A stretch of 64,000 nt of DNA, taken from positions 1,738,501 through 1,802,500 of the forward strand of contig NC_088311.1 in assembly GCF_910592395.1 (NCBI RefSeq), written 5' to 3'. The notes under the pieces were generated by a model. The model did not search any database and was not told the DNA's origin. It was given only the letters and a program-made list of their open reading frames with translations. This document shows, piece after piece, positions 28,231-40,582 of the stretch. The position numbers and the translations under genes are program-made. How positions within the stretch are numbered: position 1 is the stretch's first letter; every line of letters starts with the position of its first letter. The DNA comes from Lineus longissimus. Lineage: Eukaryota; Nemertea; Pilidiophora; Heteronemertea; Lineidae.

Positions 28231-31200
28231 ATGGGACATCTTACAACAAGCCTCGTCCTCCTGTCCCTATTCACAGCATCGTACGGAAATGTCGCCCTCA
28301 CATATCCACCGGCACGGAAGTACAATTTCGACTTTATGACAGTGCTCAACTCTCCAGCTCCATGCGGTGTTCCAAAAGGTAGGCTTTACTGATTTGAGTA
28401 ACTACCCCGAAACATATTATTAGGATATTTCCCCATCTCATCCAACCTGATTTGTGCATGTGGATAAGTTGTAGTTTCTCCAAGATTAATGTTTTACGGT
28501 ACGTGGTACCGCTGGTTAGAATCTGCCGCTTGCCTTCAATATCATGGAAGGGATAAATGAAAATGACACTTAGACGTGGTGTGATGTAAATTCAAATCTT
28601 ACCAAGTAGATATGGTTGTTGAACATTCATTCATAAAACCCCCCCTCGCCAGTCTGGGTAGAGGAGTTCGCCAGTTATTTGACTTAACTTCAACCCGACT
28701 CTCTCAAATTTAGGCCTTGTTTTCGATAAAAGCTTTAGGTTCAAACTGTTGGTCTTTGAAACGTTCAGACGTGGGAAGACGAGTTAAGCCTCGCGAAGGA
28801 GCACATGAATGAGTTCGCCTGTCCAAACACACATTGGTCGGATAAAGAGGATCTGTGGTCTCTTCGTTCCAGTGAAGGGGTTCTTCTCTAATCACATTTA
28901 AACGTTTGTCACTCACGGTTAATAAACCCACTAATGCGATAGATTGCGGCAATAGTGGTAACTACATTCGGCTTCAGTGCAAAATGGAAAAATTAAGTGT
29001 CTGCTAAAACTTCCTTGACCAGACTGGTCATTCTCAAAAGGCATGGCAAGTTGAACTGTAATTCTACCATTAGCTGCGCACTGAAGGAAAACGAATATCC
29101 ATGTCTATACTATTCGTCAACATGACTGTAGATCAACACGCTGTCATTGAAATGCACCTCTGTCTTACCAAAGCAGTTCTTTCCTGCCTTCATCAGGGCA
29201 TCTTTTGCAAGGTGGGCCAACTTTGACCCAGACATATATCAATATCTAGGTCAGCACTTGTTAACCATGAGTTATTGAGGCACTGATCTTCCCTAACAAT
29301 TTGAGGAAACTTGGTCTTTACCAATTCAATTAAATATATATCAATGTAGGGCCACTTGTCAAAAATCTTCCATATACTTGCACTTATCTCAAATCTTCAA
29401 TACCCTGAATAAGCCACAAGTCACTCAGGTGTGTACACCAAGGACCTTGCATGAAACTTCTTCTATAGGCCTATCGTACTTGTCCTCATTGCAGTGAGAA
29501 CGAACGAAAGGAATTTGAGAATGAATGATTTACTTGAATGGAGAAGAATATTACGATGGTCACGACGCTTTCATGGAAGGAGACCAAACACACAAACAGT
29601 CTAAACAAAGTGCCCATGAGGCTTCCCGGCGCTCCTGAACTGTGATGGACACTGCCTTCTCGCTTTGTTCCTGAAGAGCGGTAGCAATATTCAATGAATC
29701 GTATGCATTAGGTATTTGATATTGTTGGTTATGCGTGGGGATGATCTTTATACTAGTCCTTATGTTATTACTTGTACATATACTTGGCTTTGATATAGCT
29801 GAATAGTGAGTCGTTTGGAACGCCAGATAAAAAACACTGTTGGCAGTCTCACATTTTATCATTTTGTTTTATAACCCCTGATACATAATCCATTTTATAC
29901 CCATCCACCGATGTGCTATAAACCTCTCTGGTCAAAACGAGGTTGATACACAATCAATTGAATGCAGCATTATAACCAAGGTGTTTTAGATACCATTGAA
30001 GTGTGGCAAACCTAACTACGATATCTAGATGTCTATCAACTCAGATTTCCATTGACATGGATACTTACTCATACAGTACTTCGGCTTTAGGCAGTTCAAG
30101 TATGAATACCTTGTAGGCAAATTCCGGGCGCATTCCTGAAAACATTTTTGGTGATATCTTCAGTTGACTGCCCATTCTGAAAGGACAACAACGAACAATA
30201 CCATTATCAAGTATCTACGCCTGAGATATTTGCAGGTGGCCTTTCCGACGGCTTCTTCTTATTCGGTTATTGCCAATGTAGGCGGCAAATATATATGTAT
30301 AATATGTATTCGAGTGTCAGTGATTGCGTTATAGAGAATTCTGAAAAAGCCTTTTTTTCGGAAGGACACTACTTGAATTATATGCTGATGAGAAACCCTT
30401 CCTTCCCGAAAGCATGTCAACAGATTATCAGATGGCCTACTTATGTACACTTGTCACTTGTCACATAGCCTACATTACGCAACCACTTCAGTACTTCATT
30501 ACGATGAAAACTGATGGTCAAGTTCTACCGTTTCAGGTTTTGGTCCAATCACAGAACTCAAGGAAGGGTCGCAGCTCAATGTGACATGGAATACAGCTAC
30601 AGCGAACGAGGTAAGGAGACCAATCTTAGGGTTAATCTATGTAAATCACCTCTATGAGACAGCACGGTTGTTCTTCCAGCATAAAATGCTCTATAAAACC
30701 TCAGACTTCATTACAAAATGAACTTATCATCAGTAGGCAAACGTTACTATTCTGTCGTCATTTCCTCTCAAAGGTAACGACGTAGTTCGCTCGTGTTGCC
30801 TTTCTGATGTATACTCCACGGATGGATCAGTGCAGAAGCTTTCGTCAACCCAGCTCTTTTCATCCATTTCAGGGTGGTTACATGCTTCAACTGCTCAACA
30901 AAACCGGCGATGTAATCAAAGAGCTCACCAACGGCAAGAATAAGTACATCGGGAGTAGCGAACCTTTGTAAGTACATGAACCTGTATCTGCAGTAATTGT
31001 GGTGTAACCTGGAACGTCCAGTGAGTGAACGGAAGGGGAAATGTTTGGAGAGGGAGCGGCTTGAGGAAACGGAGGTCGAACTCTATGTAATTTCTTTATC
31101 TCTTTCACCCACGATAAAGACTATAGAATTCTGATTATTCTTAAGTCAACGCCAACTCAGGGATTCGGAGGCCTTTAAGTCCTGAACGTGCAGAAGGAAA

Positions 31201-34200
31201 AACTTAACTTACGTCACGATGATGTCAATTCCATTTAAAGGAACAGCTAAGCTAGAAAAGAGAGTGCAAGCAAAAGCGTGATTTCTCTAGAACATCGTAT
31301 GGCTTCAGGCTAAAATAAGCTAATCTTTTCTCTCCTCCTATAAGCACAAGCCAACAAGAGGTGACCCTCCCAGCCGGTGCCTGCCATGATTGCACCATCC
31401 GTCTACTCCGACAGAACCTGCCATTCGGTTGGAACTTCACATACTGGAGCTGTGCTGACGTCAACATTACAGCAAATGGTAAGGTGTTATTCAAATAACC
31501 TGTTTATATTCTCCAGAGATAATGATATGTTATTGCATCTGTCATGAAAAACATGTCTATTTAGGTAATAAAAGTCAGCATCCTCGATTTTTCCTTCCGT
31601 CATGATAAAAAACGCAATATATCTGTTTGAGCAATAAAACATCAATCATCAACAAGGTTCTGTTTGTAGCAGCTTTAATTATTCATTCTATCACACGTTT
31701 CTTTTCAGCGAGCTTCCAACAGACCTGCTCTGGTAAAGGTCAATTTGTTTCTGGAAAGTGCGATTGCAACAGACTATACGTTGGAGACGTCTGTCAATTC
31801 AAAGGTAAGATAACCAATTCATGAGCAGACGGTGCCACGACGAGGATATTCGTGTGTTTCCTTGGTGCTGCTATTCAGGTGTAGAAAAGGGACATGATTT
31901 GATTTGGTACGTTGTGGTACGGGATTTCTAGCTAGATCCCTGTAACCAACCGGATTGAAACTACATGTATAGGTAGATATACATGTATCATCAAATTCTC
32001 CCTCTCCCGAATAATAGTTTTACCCTATTGTTCAGTAAGGGAGTAAGGTGTGTAGCTGTAGAAACCATAGCCATAGATTGGTGCATGGAACCTATCTAAG
32101 GAATAACAATCATTCTTTGTATTTTCAGACGACTGTTTAGTTGCAAAAGATTGCAGTGACAAGGGTGACTGTATCGACACTGGCTCTTTAAGTTATCCTA
32201 AGAAGAAATGCTTCTGCAGGATGGGTTATCATGGGCAAGATTGCTCCAAAGGTATAAGGACCATTCATACTTTGATAATATATGAATATATTTTTATGAG
32301 TACAGAGATATTAGCATCATGTCATCTTCATGTGTTTTTGCAGTGTTATTGACAGTGAGCTAAAAGATTGTAAGAACTTTGAATTGGAATGGCCTTTTTT
32401 CCTGCGTTTTCTCAGCAAGGGTGGTGATATCTGCTAACGAAAACTTCTTTCCTTCCTAGAATCGTCCGTCAAGAAATTTCCCTCTGATATGTCGGAGATG
32501 AAGCTGAAGCAAAACTACCAGTTCCGGCGGATCCGGAACAACCTTTTCAATGTGTACACGCGGTACGACAACAAGACAGAGGAGATCGAAGTCATCCTCC
32601 AGATGCGAACCACAGGATGGGTTGGATTCGGATGGAGACCACTACGTACGTGTTGATGGCTACATTGCACTGTCCTCAGCTGTGATTCGTATCAGTTTGA
32701 TAAGTCAAGGCAACAGGCTTTGTTTTTAACAAGGATGGACTGATCACGCCTGATGTCCACAGCGGACACGTTTTTGTGCTGACAATGTTTGATAGTTGGT
32801 TGGTCTGCAAGACAATATCTTATATCAGAAATCAGAAAAAAATTGTAAGAAGACTCCCACGAAAAATTACTTTTGTGAATATGACTTCAGTCTAAATTGT
32901 TATGACATTATGACATGGGCGTTTTCCACGTTGAGGGGAAAGATGCAATATGTGTTGAACCTTCACGCGTTGCTTTTGTTTTTGCTCACGTGTATCACCG
33001 CTTGTTTTCAGACACTGATCCAAAGTGTATGAACTTCCCACCCCTGCCTAACGCCACAGAAGTCAACGAACCACAAGTACCTCCACAGCCAAGTAACTAC
33101 TCAGGACCACCAGATAAGAACTACTTGAAAAGTAAGTTTGAACGCCAAACAAAATGTCGCCGAGTCTCATGTCTAGCTTGTTCTCGTGTGGCGGGAGGGT
33201 GCAAAGTCAAATGGAGCAGGTGAGAGCAATCACCCATATCCTCTCAAACCATCTTCTCAAAAACTCAATCATGGCATTTTCAGTTTTTTCAATTTCTCGT
33301 TCTTCGGGTGCATTATCAAACATTGGGGTTCAAGACGAGTCAATGCACTTACCTAGCGCAAGAACATGTTACTAAGTGAGTGTTTCTGATGAGTTTTTGT
33401 TTGAATAACTTTCAGGCTATGACCTCCACGAGATGTCCTGTTGCGACATCGTCACAGCCTACGTGCAAAGGAATCTTAGTAACATTGGTGACTACTACTC
33501 AAAAGAGGCCGGCTCGCCATCTCTTGATACCTATTTCGGTGGCAGTGACAACCTTGTAGCAGCCATTGCGGCCTATTGGGGCAACTATACATGGGTATTG
33601 TTCAGGAAAAAACTAAATGGTAAGCACAGATTCACATGTTCATCTTATTAATTAGAAGAATGCTTGAAAGTATCCGTTCTGTCAAGGCATGAGTAACTTC
33701 GAACGTGTTAGGAGTAAAATGAAGGGCCTATATATGGAAAAGGAGGAGGCCTTTTTGCCTCAGTACGACATAATATAACAAAGGTTTCGCTGCATCCGTG
33801 ACAAAAGTATGATGAAGCGTTACAATAAGGTTTATAGTGAGCGACATCTGAAGTCGTGATCCAGCGAGTATCCTTGCTTGGGCGGTGATATCAATTTCCT
33901 CGGCGTATAGCGTCGGAAGATGGTATTTTCTTCTTGTTCTTGGTTCTCAATCTTAGTTAGCGGTACCATGATATGAATCAGATATTTACTTCCAGAAAAG
34001 ATTTGATATACATTGATTTTCATTATTATCGTCAACTAACTTAGATAACGCTGACATTTTTCTCTAGCCACTGATCCGACTGACCAACCTTTCCTAAAGG
34101 AACACATGTGGGTGATCTGGGCAAGAGGGCCGAATGTCCCCGCTAGGAAGAAAAGAGCAGGTCTGATCAGTCCCAAAACCGCATACCATGGCAAGAATAA

Positions 34201-37200
34201 TTTAGTTAGATACTACACTCAGATAAACTTCTTTGGTGAGTGAGCAATCAGCGCATTGAACTTTAACTAAAAACTTCGTATTACGTAATTCCTCTGGAAT
34301 ATTTGAATGATTACCGTCACATGACAGGTATCATTGAAATAGTCGACGAACTGTGACAGATGTTCTCTTTTAAGGTGCAGCGAACAAAATTATTCAGAAA
34401 CCACGACCTCGTTACTGTTGATAGAATTATCTAACCAGATGTTAGTTGCAGTGGCCCAAAGAAAAGATCTGTTGCAGGCGAAAACAGCTTTCGATGAAAT
34501 CCTCGACGAATCTCGTCTTAAAGCTAAACGCTATCTATTTCAGCCCCACCGACGGGTCCTGCTGCTCCAATCGTGCCTGGCTTCTGGGATGCAGCAACTT
34601 GGTGTAAGTACCACACCAGCAACTGAACATTTCTTGTCAACTGGGCTTGAATCCTACCGAAGAGTTGGCTTAATTTTGGGAAATGTTTTATAAACTTTAC
34701 CACGATTTCATTCAGCATTGTCACTGCGTAGTAGTCTAAAATGCCCAATTCCGAAAAGGTTTTTATACCTTATCTAAAGTGACTAGTCAAGGTATATGGT
34801 TGTACAGAGACAATGACCACCAATGCCACAGACATTACCAGCGCATAATAGAATCCTTTGACCCAAGAAACCCCATCCTTGGACATTTCAAAGCTTACAT
34901 TGGTTTCTTTTCCCTTCCAGTGGTCCCCTCAAGCACCTTACTCCCCTTCCAAACCTTCGTCGACCTCTTGTTTGGTATTTTTGGTATGCTCATACTGGTT
35001 ACCCTAATCCTGTGCTGCTGCAAGAGGGATCAAATAAGACAAGAGAAGGAGCGGGCAGCTACCTCCATATTGAATGAGAAGGTACGTTGATATCAATAGT
35101 GTTTGTAGAAACCAGGAATGTTGCTTGCAACAGCGGTGGCATCGCAGCACAGTTACATGGCTTGCTGGCGGTAACTATAGGCGAAAGGCAAAAACAACCA
35201 TCTGCCCTGATATTAGAGGATTAGGTATTTACTTTATTTAATGATAGTAACAGTTGTCATCTAGAACGAAAAAGTTCATGGGATGAAAATTCTAGCCGTT
35301 TTGTGGAAACTTTGAGCAATCTCCACCAAAGCCACAGGAGCACACTCACAATGTGTCCCGAGCCAGCCCTGCCGCAATACATGCCTCACTTGTTCATAGG
35401 GACACAATGCTTAGCTACTATCAAACGAAGAAAATCGGCAACTTCAACTTTTTCGCAACTCTTTTCTGCAAGTGCTTTTATAGCGGTTACAAAAAACATT
35501 CCTCATACATGGGTTCTAATCGAATTGCACATATTAAGATCATTTGTACATATTGGGGCGTTTTATTGAACAGCCATATGCGTGAGTCCAATTATATATG
35601 ATCAACCAATTCAATATTCATACTGATGCATGCTACATTCCCGCTGCTGAAGCAGACAGCTGAACCTACCCATTACCACTTTCCTAAAAAGCAGGGACAT
35701 AGCCTAACGACAGTTATAATAAATCCCGCTTCAGGAATGTGGCGAATGGGGTCAGATGCGACTGTTGTCAGCAACTAACTGTTCCCAATGCCTTTCCTTT
35801 CGAAGCACTTCTTTTGCACGCCATTCATCACTATCATAAAGCCCTGTGGAATACAGACTGAGAACATCGAAAGTATACTTTTTCTCTAAACATGCACGGG
35901 TACATGTAATATAAGAAATCAGTTGCTAAGAACTGATAAAGATAGAATGCGCTCGGTCTATGGCTATATATCTCCTTCGCCTTCCAGACAGTGGTCATTG
36001 AGCTTGCGGGGGTAACGAACCCAGCTCTTGAAGGGACCAGCACCGCCACTGATTCTGTTGCCCCTCAAGAATACAGAGGCTACGTACCTTGCAAGGAATA
36101 TTCGCTTTATAAATCGGTATAGCAATTTCACCAGGTAGTTAGCATGGGCTGCCGGCTTTTCCATTTGCTGAATTCATTAGTTATACCTAAATAACACACA
36201 CCATAACCTATCGTTCCTTAGTTCACTCATTTAGCCTTAGTTGCATGCTGCGGTAAAGGGTGTCATACTGTCCGTCGCTTTCATAATAACACTTAAAAAC
36301 TTCGTTTGGTCTCCTGTGATAGCATCCTGAGATCAGACTTTTTTACTCCTATGCCGTATACAAAATATCGAAATATCGAGAGGTGGAGTATATTGAACAC
36401 AACTTCTTGTTCCCACGATGCTATGCTAGTTCAGTTTTCGATTATAGGAGGCCAAATGCCTAACAACTGCCAAAATATACAGACGTTTGCGACGACTTGT
36501 TGGGATTTCAAGATTGATATTGGCAAAAAGGTGTTTGAAATCCTTCCATGGAGCGATCCGAACAAGTGACCATCAACGAGAGATGCAGACATGCCATGGA
36601 AACCTCTGGTTGAGCCAAATGCACCTTGTCACCCTGACGATATACACATGCAATATCCTTCTATCTAGTTTGTAACATATATAAATATCTTGGTGGCAGC
36701 AGGACAATCGATATAGATTTGGGGACGGTCAAGAGACTAACAATCAAGTTTCAACTACAGCTTATCAAAACAATTAGTGAGCTGATCAATCGGGCACCTT
36801 TCTGACTTTCATTTGGGTCGACGTCGGCGATTTGTTGAACGATGAATGAATTAGTCCATGTCGCATCTCTATTATTTTAAGGTTCACAAAACAAATTATA
36901 GTTGAAATAAGAACACTGGCAGTTACTCCATCCCGTGGTAATTATAGACCTTCCCTGTTGTGTTTTGCAGAATGCCGACATAGAACTTGAAGTAGGCATC
37001 GATGCACCTTATGACGTTACAGCTGACGAAGTAGACGTAGAGGCTGGAGCAAATGGTAGAGTAGGGTACGATGCCAAGGTCAGGGTCGAGGCAGATATAC
37101 CCAACAACAACATCGAGTACGACCATTCGGCACCAGTGACCTACATAGATGACATCGTAGTTTCGACTCCAGGAGACTCCAGCAGCAGCAGTAGTGATTC

Positions 37201-40200
37201 TGTGCATGAGTTTGATGGCACCATAACTCAAATCGTGGCTGAACCCTTCGTCAAGGGGAAGAAGAAGAAGAAGAGCAAGAAAGACAAGAAGGAGAAGATC
37301 GAAATCAAATCTGAGCTGCGGGCTGATTCACCTGTGGTGGTTGTTGAGAAGCCAAGAGGCAACGCTGATTTGAGATATGATCTCTCTTATATATCTGACG
37401 AGATTGGAGGCTCTGTGTCAGGCAGCGAACCTGAAGTGATGGTCGACATGATGCAGCCATCGGGAGATATTGAAATCAACATAGTGCCCGTTGTAACACG
37501 AAAGGAATCGACCTCTTCCAAGAGTTCATCAGGTTCTTCAAGCTCAAATTCTGCCGTTAGTGACAAGGTCACTTTCGGTTTCTCTGTCGACAACACTGAC
37601 GATATACCCGCTGGACGTGTTGGCCTTGAACTTGAAGAGCCTGAGGCTGAGGTTGATGTCATTTTAGGAACACCATCGTACGAAGGGGATGTCGATGTCG
37701 AGTTACCTGAAGAAGTAATCGAAGCAGCTACTGAAGCCCAGGTAGAATCAGTTGGATTCAGCCTGCCAGGCGTCAGTTTCGGTGGTGGAGGTGGACTTGG
37801 CTTCGGAGGAGTAGCTGAGATTGAGGCAGAGGAACCTAAAGGTGAAGTTGAGGTTGACATACCAACCTTTGATATCGTGGGCGATGATATCGACATTACA
37901 AGAGCTGAGATTGATGTAGAAGAGCCTAAAGGGGACATTGATATTGTTGTGGATGTTCCAGAAGTTATTGCCGTCGAGGCTGTTGACATTAAACCTGTTG
38001 ATGTTGATGTGAAGGGCGGCTCTGATTTTGACATTGTTGTGGATGTTCCAGAAGTTATTGCCGTCGAGGCTGTTGACATTAAACCTGTTGATGTTGATGT
38101 GAAGGGCGGCTCAGATTTTGACACCCCTAAGGTTGAAATCGAAGTAGTACCAGCATTCAAAGTTGATAAGAAAAAGGGCAAGAAGGACAAGAAAATCGAA
38201 GGTGCTATCCCAGATGTAGATGTCGAACACAAGCACAAGAAAGGGTTCGGTTTCGGATTTGGTCATAAGAAGAAACCTGAGAAGAAAGGAAAAGATTTCA
38301 TAGTGGAAAGATCTGTTGTAAATGATGATGTTGACATACCAACCGTTGAGATTGTCGCGAACGTTGGCATCAAAGATGAGCCGCCCAAAGACGACGTGAA
38401 ATTCGGTTTGCCTGCTTTCTCTGCTGGCATAGGTGGTAACCTAGAGCTTCAATCGGAAAGCGAGGATGAGCCAAAAGACAAAATTAAGATTGAAGTTGAT
38501 GTTCCCAAAGTCAAGGTTGACAAGAAGAAGGACAAAAAGGAAAAGAAACCTGGGTTTGCTTTTGGATTCGGCCAAAAGGATAAGAAGAATAAGAGGGACA
38601 GTGACATAGATTTGTCTCCACCTACAATTGAAATCAAGGCAGAGGAACTTGAAATAGTTGAACCCAAAGTCGATGTTGTTGCAGTCGTCTCAACAGTTGA
38701 TATTGACACTCCCAAGACTGAAGTAGAAGTCGAGCAAAAACATAAGATGCCCAAACCTGGTTTTGGCTTTGGATTCGGTCACAAGGATGACAAGAAGAAA
38801 AAGAAGAAACGCGACAGTAAAAAACTCGACATTGATCTCCCGTCTGCTGAGATTGTTGTTGATATCAAAGCAAAAGAAGATGTGGATATTGATTTACCGA
38901 AATCTGAGATCGATCTCCCAACAATAACAGCAGCAGGAGGATTTGAAGGTGATGTCAAAGCGAGAAAACCCTCCATAAGCAGCGATGATGAAGACAAGAA
39001 GCTGAAGTTTGGTCTACCAACCGTAAAGGTCAAGAAGGGCAAGCCAGAGAAGAAGAAGAAACAAAAAGAGCCGAAGGGATTTAAGATTGGTAAACATAAG
39101 AAAACCATCGATGTTGACATTGCACAGCCTGTCGCAGTCATTGACATCCAACAACAAGAGGCAGATATCGTAGTACCTGCTGCCATTGTTGACATCCCGG
39201 ACATTGATGTGAAGGTAGACGTGCCAGAACCTTCAGGCGATATTGAACTGGACATCGATGTGAAAGGATCAATCAGCAATAGGAGTACCCCAAGCATGGA
39301 CCATAAGGACGTCCTGAAGGACTATGACAACCTCATCAATATGGGAATCACACCGCCTTCTTCCAAGGCTGACATTGGTGGTGACGTGGATATCGCCATT
39401 GGTGGTGGTGTAGACGTCGACATTGGTATCACAGCTGATAGCGAATCCCCAAAACTCTCAAGGAAGTCGAGTAATAGTTCTGTTTCTTCAACTGGTGTTG
39501 AAGGAGGTTTTACTTTACCAGGTGTAGAGGTTGAAGGTGATGTTGATGTAGGAATGCCCCTTCTGAAGACAAGTGACAAATCACCATCATTGTCCAGATC
39601 GAGCTCGAGTTCGAGTTCAAGCTCGAGCTCGAGTTCGAGCTCGAGTTCCAGCTCCAGTAGTTCCAGTTCTTCTAGTTCCGTTTCTTCTGGTGGCAGGAAG
39701 GGCAGCGTATCGTTTGGAATGCCGGATGTTTACGTCGAACCCGAACCTGTCGTCATCGAAGCCCCGAAACCGAAGGTCAGCAAAGGATCTCCGAAAATCG
39801 TCAGGAAATCGAAACCAGAAGTTGATATTGAAGTCCCGTCGTTCAGAATGAGAGGTGGCATGGACCTGTCAGACTCGGATAACGAGGTCCAAGTCCCAGT
39901 CGTTGCAAGTGTCCCGACCCAAGACGTAGCTCCGGAGATAACAGCAGAAATCGAACTCCCAAGCTTTGGTGCACCAGATGTTGAGTTGACAACGCAGCGA
40001 TCAAGAAGTTCGAGTTCAAGTTCATTAGAAGTTCAAGAAGAACCTGCTTTTGAAACGCCCACCATTCCAGCCGCCCCTCTTGATATCGATTACGATGCAT
40101 ATCTGAACAATATCGAGGACGAGGACGATGTATTGCCTCCACCGCCTCCACCACCGCCCCCAGAACCACCATCCCTTAAGGTGGCAAAAATGGACATCCA

Positions 40201-40582
40201 ACTCAAACCGTCCGGTCGGGTGAAACTTGAAAGTGCGAAACCTACCAAACCTTCCGTATTCGATGTAATCGAACCACAACACGCAGGCACACAAGAGACG
40301 GCACCTCCAATAAATTTCACCGCTGATGTTTCGCTCCCGAGTGCAGCAGTTGGGGCGAGCATCGATGTCCATTCGAACCCAAGCTCTCGGGCTTCTTCCA
40401 GGCGGTCCAGCATAGGTAGCGTCTCATCAGCTGGGTCGGCCGATTCATCGGACACGGCAACTCACTCGGGTGTCTACGAGTTCGGGGTGGAGAGGAGTTC
40501 CAGTGAGGAATCTCTGAACGAGGAGGTCGTAGAAGATGGCATCAAGCTGAGGTCTTTTAAAAGAGAAGTGACTCATTTGTAG
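28231..40582 (+). CDS. LPMO/X325-like + EGF + DOMON membrane protein with AHNAK-like tail (paralogue 2)
   Basis: Thirteen exons: 28231-28378, 30537-30610, 30873-30967, 31345-31478, 31709-31804, 32129-32251, 32460-32645, 33012-33131, 33416-33619, 34068-34235, 34544-34603, 34921-35081 and 36971-40582. They total 1726 aa. Domain order matches paralogue 1 and intron phases are shared. Signal peptide 1-19 leaves Asn20 where paralogue 1 has His; the second His is also Asn (ATANEGG, N73), while PCG and SCADVNI (D144) remain. EGF modules span about 155-223, DOMON about 224-445 (HEMSCCDIV, MWVIWARG) with a furin-like RKKR (420-423), and the membrane span about 483-505. The last exon encodes about 1200 cytoplasmic residues of acidic (D/E)(I/V)D(I/V) repeats, GFGFGFGHK blocks, a poly-Ser and a poly-Pro run, ending EVTHL. 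AATAAA lies at 42055-42060 and 42078-42083. Confidence 0.82.
37943..38122 (+). repeat. 90-bp coding tandem duplication
   Basis: Two adjacent 90-bp copies (37943-38032 and 38033-38122), identical except for about one base (TCT versus TCA) in the compared stretch, add 30 residues (VVDVPEVIAVEAVDIKPVDV and onward) to the AHNAK-like tail without changing frame. The near identity implies a recent event or gene conversion. Confidence 0.9.

Noticed and set aside
37387-39297. Long minus-strand Ser/Thr-rich frames opposite the AHNAK-like exon
   Set aside because: Mirror of the biased codon composition of the real plus-strand frame (GAT/GTT-rich); no independent evidence.
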